64,000 bases of DNA from Streptococcus suis (GTDB lineage: Bacteria; Bacillota; Bacilli; Lactobacillales; Streptococcaceae): NCBI RefSeq assembly GCF_002964575.1, contig NZ_POQQ01000089.1:1-64000 (forward strand). Direction: 5' to 3'. Shown piece by piece: positions 25,931 through 33,581 of the stretch (the first letter of the stretch is position 1; each line of letters begins with the position of its first letter). The notes beneath the pieces are model-generated. The model saw nothing but the letters and a program-made list of their open reading frames with translations. It was not told where the DNA came from and did no database searches. Both the position numbers and the translations under genes were made by a program.

Positions 25931-26244
25931 TTTCGTAGGCTCCCTTCTATAATTCCGTCAATATGGTCTTTGTAGGTATTCCATTCAGCCTGCAGGAAGG
26001 GGATGTGTTCACGTCCAGCAGGTGTGATGGTATAGTATTTCCGCTTTCTCCCTTGAAATTCTTGGGTATAGGTGGTAACGTAGCCAGCCTTTTCCAGTTT
26101 TTTCAAGATAGGGTAGAGCGTGGACTCCTTTATGTCAGCAACTATCTTGATGGTCTGACTGATTTCGTAGCCATAGGAATCCTGTTTTTCCACAATGGCT
26201 AAGACTAGAAATTCTATCAAGATAGAGGATACGGGGTAGTACAT
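25927..26244 (-). CDS. PadR-family transcriptional regulator
   Basis: A 105-residue winged-helix repressor: ILIEFLVLAIVEKQDSYGYEI (the PadR signature YGYEI) then STLYPILKKLEKAGYVTTY and GRKRKYYTITPAG. First gene of the operon, overlapping the next by 4 bp. It is probably autoregulated through the AT-rich palindrome in its promoter. Confidence 0.9.
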   Translation of the reverse strand: MYYPVSSILIEFLVLAIVEKQDSYGYEISQTIKIVADIKESTLYPILKKLEKAGYVTTYTQEFQGRKRKYYTITPAGREHIPFLQAEWNTYKDHIDGIIEGSLRK

Positions 26245-26273
26245 AAACTCACCTCTTTATCTTTATGTAAATT

Positions 26274-26314
26274 ATTTATATATAAATTATATACCTATTA
26301 TTTGCTAAAATCAA
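26274..26314 (-). promoter_or_regulatory. padR promoter with overlapping palindrome
   Basis: Minus strand: TTGATT (26314-26309), 17-bp spacer, TATAAT (26291-26286). The perfect 14-bp palindrome ATTTATATATAAAT (26274-26287) overlaps the end of the -10 and is the likely PadR operator. Confidence 0.7.
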
Positions 26315-26352
26315 GTAATTATATAAAATTTTTATATATTTTTAAAACAAGT

Positions 26353-26382
26353 AAAAAACACCCCTTCTGTGAGCAGAGGAGT
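26353..26382 (-). terminator. terminator of the lasso-cluster two-component operon
   Basis: On the minus strand ACTCCTCTG-CTCA-CAGAAGGGGT (one bulge) followed by GTTTTTTAC. A second perfect hairpin, CCCTGTTA/TAACAGGG at 26509-26530, lies between it and the kinase stop but has no T run. Confidence 0.75.
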
Positions 26383-26567
26383 TGCCTGATTTGAATTGAT
26401 TAGTAAGCCATCATAATAGCATAAAAAAACTATCTTTGTGAACATCCTTTTCGATAAAATTATTGAAAATTAACCGAAAATTAAACATATCCAATTGAGA
26501 GCGGGAATCCCTGTTAGAAGGTTAACAGGGAAATCAATGATTCATCAACCATAAGTCTTACAGATAT

Positions 26568-27644
26568 CTAGACTGGAATGTAAATAGTGACAAGAGCACC
26601 ATTCTCGGAATTACTCAAATTTACTTGTCCTCCATGAATTTTTGCTACCCGCTTAACAAATGCTAATCCAATTCCGAAATGACTTCCTTGCTCTGAATTT
26701 GTTGCCTGTTTGTCTTGATAGAATAGTAACCCATATTTCTCTAGTAAATTCTCCGAGAATGAAGAATCGCTATTCCATATGGAAATATAAAATTTATTAT
26801 CTATTAACTTGTAGTCTACTCTTATTACTGGATAATTACTTTTGGAATGGTCAATCGCATTATTGATAATATTTAGGATAGCTCGTAGGAATAGGTTTAG
26901 ATTAAGCGTTAAATAGATAGGGATTGGTAGGTTGTTTGAAAATTGAATATTAGCTTTTTTGTCAGTAATTAGCCTAATTTCTTGTTCAAATAATTCAAGT
27001 AAGTAATCCGAAGACAAACTCTCCCAATTGGAAGTATCATTATAGAATGTTTTAGAGTAATTGATGAGCTGGTTAAAGTATCTATTAAGTTGTTGGCTGG
27101 CAAGTTCGATATCTCCTAAACATTGCCCAATATTTCCAGTAATATCCATAGACTGTAAAAATTGAGCATTTCCTTGAATAACTGTTAAAGGTGTTTTCAG
27201 ATCATGCGCTGCAGCTGAGACTTGAAACATCAGCTCCTTTTTTTGCTGTTTTTCAGATTGAATCATTTTTTTTATCGTTGACTGCATTTCCTGAATTTTT
27301 TGTCTTGTTTCAATCAGTTCAATTAAGGTTAACTTAGCTAGGTCATGTTCATTTGTATCAACCAGTAGACTTTGATTATAAACAATGTTTGTCTCTTGCC
27401 TTATCTTTTCTAAAAGATTACTCATATTTTTAGCAATAATAGAAAACAAAATTAGACTAATATAAATCCAAGAAATCGTACTGAAATAGATAGTAAACGC
27501 ACCTGCATTTTTTTCAGTAATATTAGTAAATGCAGTAAACAACATTGGTAGCAAGTAAAATAGAAAAAGACTAATAAGGAATTGCTTTAATATCTTAAAA
27601 TATGTCTGTTTAATCAGTTGGTTAAAAGTCAGAGCGTTATCCAC
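26568..27644 (-). CDS. sensor histidine kinase of the lasso-peptide cluster
   Basis: 358 residues. Two N-terminal membrane helices (about 17-40 and 48-68) with almost no outside loop, a coiled linker, the H-box AAHDLKTPLTVIQGN, the N-box NIINNAIDHSKSN and the G-box SHFGIGLAFVKRVAKIHGG. The tiny external loop suggests membrane-level sensing. It starts at GTG (27644) behind GGGGAGGTGG and overlaps the regulator gene by 16 bp. AT-rich like the adjacent lasso genes and transcribed away from them, so it is the likely controller of the peptide operon. Confidence 0.88.
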   Translation of the reverse strand: MDNALTFNQLIKQTYFKILKQFLISLFLFYLLPMLFTAFTNITEKNAGAFTIYFSTISWIYISLILFSIIAKNMSNLLEKIRQETNIVYNQSLLVDTNEHDLAKLTLIELIETRQKIQEMQSTIKKMIQSEKQQKKELMFQVSAAAHDLKTPLTVIQGNAQFLQSMDITGNIGQCLGDIELASQQLNRYFNQLINYSKTFYNDTSNWESLSSDYLLELFEQEIRLITDKKANIQFSNNLPIPIYLTLNLNLFLRAILNIINNAIDHSKSNYPVIRVDYKLIDNKFYISIWNSDSSFSENLLEKYGLLFYQDKQATNSEQGSHFGIGLAFVKRVAKIHGGQVNLSNSENGALVTIYIPV

Positions 27645-28300
27645 TGATAACCACCTCCCCAGATCGTTTTAATTGGATTAATTTCATAAGGTTTTAATTT
27701 TTGCCTGATTTGGTATACATACTCTGTAATTGATCGCCCCTGAGTTTCAGAATCATGAGGGTAAAGATAATCAAAGAGTTCGTTATTTGAAAATATTTTA
27801 TTTGGATTGCTGGAGAGTAACAAAATTAATTGAAACTCTCTTTTTGTAGTGGGAATATGTATATCCGCAATTCTAAGTTCTTCTTTAATTTTATCAATTG
27901 CGAGAGGTCCAAACTGTAGAATATCACTAGAATTGTTATTGCGTACTTCTCTACGGATATGCATCTGTACTCTTGCTACTAGTTCAGGTATGCTGAATGG
28001 CTTTGTGATATAGTCATCTGCACCGGACTGTATGCCATATACAATATCCTCTTCTAAATTTTTAGCTGTTAGAAATATGATTGGAACAGGGATAAATTCT
28101 CGGATATACTTACAGATTTCAATTCCACTGTGGGGCATCATGATGTCTAAAATAATTAAATCATAGCCGATAAAATGACATATATCAATTTCTGGAATAG
28201 CAGTTCGCGTATCGACGACAAAGTTTTTATTCTCTAGAACATTTTGAATGAGTCTTAGAATAGCGGTATCATCATCTATGACTAGGACTTTATATTTCAT
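27629..28300 (-). CDS. OmpR-family response regulator of the lasso-peptide cluster
   Basis: 223 residues. The receiver has the acidic pair (VIDDDTA), the phospho-acceptor Asp in LIILDIMMPHSG, the Thr in FLTAKN and the Lys in ITKPFS. The C-terminal winged helix (TTKREFQLILLLSSNPNKIFSNNELFDYLYP...) has GRSITEYVYQIRQKL as its DNA-binding helix. It is preceded by AAAGGAGA and by a TGGTACAAT -10 (28340-28335, minus). Direct repeats TTCTGATA spaced 11 bp in the divergent intergenic region are candidate sites. Confidence 0.9.
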   Translation of the reverse strand: MKYKVLVIDDDTAILRLIQNVLENKNFVVDTRTAIPEIDICHFIGYDLIILDIMMPHSGIEICKYIREFIPVPIIFLTAKNLEEDIVYGIQSGADDYITKPFSIPELVARVQMHIRREVRNNNSSDILQFGPLAIDKIKEELRIADIHIPTTKREFQLILLLSSNPNKIFSNNELFDYLYPHDSETQGRSITEYVYQIRQKLKPYEINPIKTIWGGGYQWITL

Positions 28301-28735
28301 GATTGCCTCTCCTTTGAAAATATATTCTAATCATATTGTACCATATTTACCCCGGTAATGATATAGGGGTGATAATAATCTAAATAATACAGACTTCTTA
28401 TGAAAATTAGTATATAGTCTGTTACGTATACCGCTATTATATTACAATGCGATAATCTAGAATCAAAAAAATTACATAGAAATCAGAAATTCTGATATTT
28501 TTCTGATAGTTGTTTTGTAGAATATGAAATGTAGATGACGAGTTGTCATCTACCCTAATAGTTACCATTAGGGATTAGGAATTATTCTATAGCATGTTTT
28601 CTGAGAGTAGTCCAAAACTCCAAATCAATATATATAGTAAGTTAAATCAATTTGCTCAGGATTTAGCAGGTAAACATAGTTGTTACTAGATTGAAATTGC
28701 TATAGGGTAGTATGAATAATAGGAAGGAGAATGTT
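28301..28735. promoter_or_regulatory. divergent intergenic region between response regulator and lasso precursor
   Basis: 435 bp, very AT-rich. It contains the regulator promoter (TACAAT, 28340-28335 minus), a palindrome TCAGAA-A-TTCTGA (28483-28495), a direct repeat TTCTGATA at 28490-28497 and 28501-28508 (11-bp period, OmpR-type), two tandem perfect hairpins (GTAGATGAC/GTCATCTAC at 28531-28553; CCCTAAT/ATTAGGG at 28553-28573), and a possible precursor promoter TTGTTA (28680-28685) with TGCTATAGG (-10 at 28701-28706). I see no ORF worth calling in the rest. Confidence 0.6.
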
Positions 28736-28864
28736 ATGTACCAAAAACCAACTATTACAAAAATCGGTAGCTATCGAAATTTGACAAATGGTGCAGGTGG
28801 TGCACGTGAACGTGATTTACTTGGCTTCCGTGCGTTGATTGTTATTCACTGGCCATGGTTGTAA
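28736..28864 (+). CDS. lasso peptide precursor
   Basis: A 42-residue peptide. The leader (1-18) carries Y2, P5, I7, G11 and T17, the exact spacing Y-x2-P-x-L-x3-G-x5-T recognised by lasso RRE proteins, with Thr as penultimate leader residue. The core would begin at Gly19 and read GAGGARERD... to ...IHWPWL, 24 residues. Gly1 can form an isopeptide ring with Glu7 or Asp9 (position 8 is Arg). It has no Cys, so it is a class II lasso peptide. Bulky His20/Trp21/Trp23 and Phe13/Arg14 are candidate plug residues. AAGGAGA precedes the ATG. A hairpin and the cyclase, RRE and peptidase genes follow. I do not recognise the core as a characterised peptide. Confidence 0.92.
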   Translation: MYQKPTITKIGSYRNLTNGAGGARERDLLGFRALIVIHWPWL

Positions 28865-28879
28865 TATAAAAATATAGAT

Positions 28880-28910
28880 AATGAGCGGAGAGTGAGCAAC
28901 TCCGCTTATT
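28880..28910 (+). terminator. attenuator-like hairpin after the lasso precursor
   Basis: AATGAGCGGAG (28880-28890) pairs with CTCCGCTTATT (28900-28910) with one wobble. The T tract is weak, so partial read-through is expected. This would give excess precursor over enzymes. A TGGTATAAA extended -10 (28922-28930) after it could add a second promoter for the enzymes. Confidence 0.75.
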
Positions 28911-28949
28911 GTTTATATCATTGGTATAAAGCATAAAACATAAATCGTT

Positions 28950-30713
28950 ATGAAAGTTAATATTATTGTAGCCAAAAATCAAGTTATTACAGCTGATATG
29001 TTGCTAGACGAACTGATTAATTTAGATAAAGTTAATGTCTATACTGCTGATAATTTATTAATGGTAGTGAAACATCAAAGTGATTCTGAAGAAATTAGTA
29101 ATTTTTTAGCGAGAGAAGATTTGAACTTTGAAATGCTTGAGGATAATCTCAGTAAATTAAAAAAACATACATCTTTTATAGCAGTTACAAAAGAGAATCA
29201 CCTTATAGCCAGTGGTGACTTTAATAACTGTAATCCAATATATTATCTAGAAAGAAATGAAGAATTATTTGTTTCATTTCATCCTGAATTAATTTCTAAT
29301 CTTACAAAGCAAAAATTAAATAAAACTTATTTTGCCTTACGTATCGTAAACTTTGAGACTATATATCCATTTAGTGAGTTAACTCCCTGGGAGAATCTAA
29401 AGCTTATAAATAGTCGAAAAATGCTTGTAAGCTTAGAAGGTCAGATTAGTCAGATATTTCCTTGTAGAAGTAACGGTGGTAATAAAAGGATATCTGAAGT
29501 AGCAGTTGAATTACGTCAAAATGTAAAGGATGTATTACAGAAAAATTTGGGAAATCAAACCAAAATAAGTGCAGATTTATCAGGTGGTTTAGATTCAACT
29601 TCTCTTTGTTATTTTTGTAAGGATTTAGGAATAGAGTTGAATACAATTTTTCTATCTCCAGAGGATGGTGCTGATAGTGATGCTATATGGTCAGAACGAG
29701 CAAGTAAGGAAGTTTCGGCAGAGCATACGGTTTTACCGTATGGTAGCACAGTCACTTTAAACTCTTTAAATCCGTTAGATATATATAAAGCACTCCCATT
29801 TGGTCCGTCAGAATCGTTTCGCTATATAAATTTAGCTAGGAAAATTATAGAAATTGGACTAAAAAACAATATTAGTATGCATATAAATGGTCATGGTGGT
29901 GATGAGCTATTTGGTCCCCTATCTACTATGGCTTGGTCTTTGTATCATTCTAATTACCCGAATCGCCTAAAAAATTTATATGGATTTGCAAGATTAAATA
30001 AATTCAATCTTTTTAAATTCTTTAAGTCACTAGTTGATAATGAGAGTTTATCTGACAATTTGAGATGTTTAGAATGTAGAGAAATCGAACAGGTTGATTT
30101 TGATATAAAGTATAGTTCTCAATGGGTTCCAAAACCATCAGTTGCAAATTTTGTAACCCAAACAGCAAGAGAGTTAATTACCAGTTGCGCGAATTCATAT
30201 GCTGAACAAAATATTGAACCATATTCGGATGATAAATCTATTCATAAAATTCTTGAAGAAGTTGAAGCTCATAGTCTTTTACAAAGAGATTTAAATGCAA
30301 TGGTGCCGAATGATAAGTCATTTAGATTTCTTAGCCTGTATACAGCTTATGATATCGTGGAATCAGCATTACAATATAATATTGACGAAAGATTTAATGC
30401 AAAAGTAATTAAACCTATGTTAGCTGAGATACGTTCAGAATCTATGTCGATTGAATATTTTAAGCGAAGAGATAAAGGGGAATACACCAAATCAACCTTT
30501 ACTGAATACAATAATCGTAAGAATATGTTGCAAAAAATCTTTTCTGAAGAATGTTTGATTTATAAGTTAGGGTTGGTAGACAAGGGTAAGTTATTAGAAT
30601 CACTAAATAAATTTAGTGCTGATGGAGAACAGTTAGAAAACATCATGAGGATTCAAATCATTGAATACTGGCTGAGAGGTTATTGTGAAAGTGGAGGTAC
30701 ATATGAAATATAA
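28950..30713 (+). CDS. lasso peptide cyclase (asparagine-synthetase-like, C protein)
   Basis: 587 residues. It activates the side-chain carboxylate of the ring acid by adenylation and forms the isopeptide macrolactam with Gly1 of the core. The PP-loop SGGLDSTS (S211 onward) and a later NGHGGDELFG segment mark the ATP-pyrophosphatase domain. The N-terminal domain lacks the glutaminase Cys2, as in other lasso cyclases. I find no good ribosome site before the ATG at 28950. It overlaps the RRE gene by 11 bp. Markedly AT-rich with rare codons compared with the core genes around the cluster. Confidence 0.92.
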   Translation: MKVNIIVAKNQVITADMLLDELINLDKVNVYTADNLLMVVKHQSDSEEISNFLAREDLNFEMLEDNLSKLKKHTSFIAVTKENHLIASGDFNNCNPIYYLERNEELFVSFHPELISNLTKQKLNKTYFALRIVNFETIYPFSELTPWENLKLINSRKMLVSLEGQISQIFPCRSNGGNKRISEVAVELRQNVKDVLQKNLGNQTKISADLSGGLDSTSLCYFCKDLGIELNTIFLSPEDGADSDAIWSERASKEVSAEHTVLPYGSTVTLNSLNPLDIYKALPFGPSESFRYINLARKIIEIGLKNNISMHINGHGGDELFGPLSTMAWSLYHSNYPNRLKNLYGFARLNKFNLFKFFKSLVDNESLSDNLRCLECREIEQVDFDIKYSSQWVPKPSVANFVTQTARELITSCANSYAEQNIEPYSDDKSIHKILEEVEAHSLLQRDLNAMVPNDKSFRFLSLYTAYDIVESALQYNIDERFNAKVIKPMLAEIRSESMSIEYFKRRDKGEYTKSTFTEYNNRKNMLQKIFSEECLIYKLGLVDKGKLLESLNKFSADGEQLENIMRIQIIEYWLRGYCESGGTYEI

Positions 30714-30969
30714 GTTATCGTCAAATCTTAATATTAGTAAGACAGATGATGGTGGTAGCATAGTTTTAAATTCTAATGATGGACAGTATTACCATCTTGA
30801 TCAATTAACTACGAATTTTTTAGATCTGTTAATTGAAGGTGTTTCATTTGAAGAATTTTGTAAAAATATTTCTATCAGTTATTCCGTTAAATTATCGCAG
30901 GTTATGGCAGATTATAAAGAGATATTAGAGAAACTTCAGAAATTACAAATTTTGGAGGTGGATAAATGA
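30703..30969 (+). CDS. PqqD-like RiPP recognition element (lasso B1 protein)
   Basis: 88 residues. It binds the leader peptide and delivers it to the peptidase and cyclase. The wing pattern LNISKTDDGGSIVLNSNDGQYYHLDQLTTNFLDLL (beta hairpin with GQYYHLD then helices) matches PqqD/B1. The frame opens at 30685, but the ATG at 30703 sits 4 bases after GGAGG and starts the domain. It overlaps the cyclase before it and the peptidase after it (ATGA). Confidence 0.9.
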   Translation: MKYKLSSNLNISKTDDGGSIVLNSNDGQYYHLDQLTTNFLDLLIEGVSFEEFCKNISISYSVKLSQVMADYKEILEKLQKLQILEVDK

Positions 30970-31388
30970 GCTCGCCAGTTAGAATGGAGAAGAGAACGAA
31001 ATTATCAGTTAAAAACAAAATTACAGCATTTTTTTGTGCTAATGTATCATTTTTTTTAATTAAATTACCTCCTAAGAAACTATCTAAAATTATTGAGAAA
31101 TTAAGTGAAAACACTCAAAATGCTACTCCAGCAGAAGTAGAAAAATGGCGTACATCTATAAATTCAATTAATGTCAGATGTGCAGGGAATGGTTGTCTAC
31201 AAAGATCCGTTGCAGTTATGCTATGGGGAATAATAGCTAGGCGAACTCCGGATTGGATTTCGGGATTTCAGATATCACCATTTATAGCTCATGCATGGGT
31301 AGAAATTGATGGGGTACCAATTGGTGAAGAGATGGATTTATCTAAATTTCAAAAAATTATAATTGTAAAAGGTGGAAAAGATAAATGA
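30966..31388 (+). CDS. lasso leader peptidase (transglutaminase-like B2 protein)
   Basis: 140 residues. It removes the leader so that Gly1 becomes free. Cys77 in GNGCLQRSVAVMLWG is the expected nucleophile and His109 in PFIAHAWVEIDG the expected base. The third catalytic position, usually Asp twelve residues after the His, is Glu121 in VPIGEE; whether this affects activity cannot be read from sequence. A hydrophobic N-terminal third precedes the catalytic domain, as in other B2 proteins. It overlaps both neighbours. Confidence 0.9.
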   Translation: MSSPVRMEKRTKLSVKNKITAFFCANVSFFLIKLPPKKLSKIIEKLSENTQNATPAEVEKWRTSINSINVRCAGNGCLQRSVAVMLWGIIARRTPDWISGFQISPFIAHAWVEIDGVPIGEEMDLSKFQKIIIVKGGKDK

Positions 31389-32092
31389 TACAAATTGAAA
31401 AAATTAGCAAAGGTTTTGGTGGGAAAACAGTTCTTTCAGAAGTTTCGTTTACAGCTAAAGAAGGAGAAGTGACAGCACTTATTGGTCCAAATGGATCTGG
31501 TAAATCAACCTTAATAAAAATTCTGCTTGGTTTAATTTCTCCAGATGAAGGTAGAGCGACTTTTGATGGGAAAGTATATGAAGAATTGAGTGACACTCCC
31601 TTTACATATGTTGGATCCTTTTTGGATAGTTTTCAACCCAATCCAACAAGGACGGCCTATAGTCACTTGAGGTGGATTGCTTTAACTAGTGGTATAGATA
31701 AGCAGAGATGTTTAGAATGTTTAAAAATAGTTGGCCTTCAGGATGTTGGCAATAAAAAGATAAAAGACTACTCTCTTGGGATGAAACAAAGACTGGGGCT
31801 GGCTACGGCTATTTTAGCGAATCCTAAAATACTTATTTTGGATGAACCGATTAATGGACTCGATCCAGATGGAATTAGATGGGTTAGAGAGTTTCTAAGA
31901 GAATTTGTAAGAGACGATAAAATTGTTTTAATCACAAGCCATTATATGAATGAGTTAGAACTTACGGTTGATAAAATTGTAGGACTATCTAATGGTAAGG
32001 TAGTCATTGATGGTAGTAGCAAAGATGTTCTTGAAGAATATGGCTCTTTTGAGGAAGCCTATTTTAAATCTGTTACAAATGAGATGGGGTAA
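31385..32092 (+). CDS. ABC transporter ATP-binding protein (BcrA/LanF-like), probable lasso immunity
   Basis: 235 residues with Walker A GPNGSGKSTLIK, signature YSLGMKQRLGLATAIL, Walker B ILILDEPINGLDPDG and switch TSHYMNE. The YSLGMKQR signature is that of the BcrA/LanF bacitracin and lantibiotic self-protection group. It is coupled to the peptidase gene (ATGA) and followed by two permeases, giving the F-E-G layout. I infer immunity or removal of peptide from the membrane; this is separate from the fused exporter further down. Confidence 0.88.
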   Translation: MIQIEKISKGFGGKTVLSEVSFTAKEGEVTALIGPNGSGKSTLIKILLGLISPDEGRATFDGKVYEELSDTPFTYVGSFLDSFQPNPTRTAYSHLRWIALTSGIDKQRCLECLKIVGLQDVGNKKIKDYSLGMKQRLGLATAILANPKILILDEPINGLDPDGIRWVREFLREFVRDDKIVLITSHYMNELELTVDKIVGLSNGKVVIDGSSKDVLEEYGSFEEAYFKSVTNEMG

Positions 32093-32098
32093 TGCTTT

Positions 32099-32899
32099 AT
32101 GAAAAATACTCGTAGTGAACTATACAAAATATTATCATTGCCGATCTTTTGGATGGGGGTAGCAATTGTGATTGGAATCAGTGTATTCTTTACCTTTCAA
32201 AATATTCAAGTAATCAATGCGATAGCGAATGGTGATACAGAGATTCTTATGCTTGAAGATACAACCAGTCAATTAACAGAGTTTCAAACAGTAAGAGATG
32301 CGATATTATCTTCCCCCTATCAATCTAGTATTCTATTTTTTCCAATCTTATTTGCACTGATTCTATCTACGGAGTACAAATTTGGCCAGGAATCATTAAC
32401 TAAATTATTGACACCAAAATGGCAGACGGTTTTAACAGGTCAGATTTGTTCTGGAATGATTGTAGCCAGTACGTTGACGGTTGTTCTATCTCTAATAAAT
32501 AGTGCGATGCTCTATGTGATGTTAGATGAAACATTACAAGATTATCTCAATCTAAGTCTTATTTTAGAAGTAACGTTAAGAATCATTATCTTTGCCATAA
32601 CATTGACATTGCTTTCAATGTTTTTAGTAAAAATAACAAGAAAGCCTATTCCATCAGTTATTGTTATTGTAAGTCTTCTTGTTATAACTTTATCAGGCGT
32701 ATTGAGAGTAGTTTCTCCGACACTTGAAAATTTATTACCCCTAATAGGTGCAAAGTCATTTGCATTTGGAAGAGTAGAAAATAACAATCCTTCAGAAATG
32801 TATGGTTTGTTATTATTATTATCTCAAGCATCAATAGTAACTATTTTGATGTATATTAAAGCTTGGTATAAAAATCAGAAGGACAAGAAATATGGATGA
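32099..32899 (+). CDS. ABC transporter permease (LanE/BcrB-like)
   Basis: 266 residues with about six membrane helices and a large loop after helix 1. No sequence motif fixes its substrate. It follows the ATPase by 6 bp and overlaps the next permease by 8 bp. Probable membrane half of the immunity transporter. Confidence 0.8.
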   Translation: MKNTRSELYKILSLPIFWMGVAIVIGISVFFTFQNIQVINAIANGDTEILMLEDTTSQLTEFQTVRDAILSSPYQSSILFFPILFALILSTEYKFGQESLTKLLTPKWQTVLTGQICSGMIVASTLTVVLSLINSAMLYVMLDETLQDYLNLSLILEVTLRIIIFAITLTLLSMFLVKITRKPIPSVIVIVSLLVITLSGVLRVVSPTLENLLPLIGAKSFAFGRVENNNPSEMYGLLLLLSQASIVTILMYIKAWYKNQKDKKYG

Positions 32900-33581
32900 A
32901 ACAGTATATGCTCTTATTTATAAAAAATACAGTTTGAATGCGGTAAAAATACAAATTTTAAGTCAGTTACTGCTTATTCTATTTACCTGTATTCTTAGTT
33001 TGATAACATTTGAAATCAATGATAATTATATTGTTTTATCAATTAATCAAATTTTGGTAATTGCATCTTATTTATTTATGATAGGTGGCCTGATAAATGG
33101 CTCTATGGAAGTCGAGAATCCAGAATCTAAAATAGTCTATTTATTAACTGGAAACAAAAATAGTAGTACACAAAAAATCATTATTGTTGAGTTGATAGAC
33201 TGTGCATTACAAGCCATTCTATCATTTTTAGTTATCGTAAGTTTCTTCACATTTAAAGGAACTATTAAAGAAGTTAGCGTAATACAGTTTATCTCTTATC
33301 TATTTAGTAGCGTTTTGTGTTTCTTCATTGCATATTATTTAACTTTATTTTTTAAGAGTTCGATGACAGCGTTAGCTACTTTGTTGCTATTTCCAATATT
33401 AGTTATCCCCTATATTGAACGTGTATTTCCTGGAGCATTACCATACATTTATTATGAAACTATTTCTGAAAGCTTCAAAATATCAGCAATATCTGCTAGT
33501 CATATCATACTATTATTGTGGAATTTGATTTTACTCCTATTAATTTATTTGAAAGTCAAAAAGAGGTTGAAAAATGAATAG
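32892..33581 (+). CDS. second ABC transporter permease (LanG-like)
   Basis: 229 residues, about six membrane helices, very AT-rich. Overlaps the preceding permease and the following exporter gene by 8 bp each. Interpreted as the second permease of the same transporter because of position and coupling; I do not see a recognisable motif. Confidence 0.72.
   Translation: MDETVYALIYKKYSLNAVKIQILSQLLLILFTCILSLITFEINDNYIVLSINQILVIASYLFMIGGLINGSMEVENPESKIVYLLTGNKNSSTQKIIIVELIDCALQAILSFLVIVSFFTFKGTIKEVSVIQFISYLFSSVLCFFIAYYLTLFFKSSMTALATLLLFPILVIPYIERVFPGALPYIYYETISESFKISAISASHIILLLWNLILLLLIYLKVKKRLKNE

Noticed and set aside
26509-26530. CCCTGTTA/TAACAGGG hairpin as terminator of the kinase gene
   Set aside because: No T run in either direction; the stem at 26353-26382 is the better terminator.
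28736-28864. Precursor as a lanthipeptide, bacteriocin with double-glycine leader or quorum-sensing peptide
   Set aside because: No Cys, no GG cleavage context and no LanB/C/M enzymes; the neighbours are lasso enzymes and the leader spacing is the lasso one.
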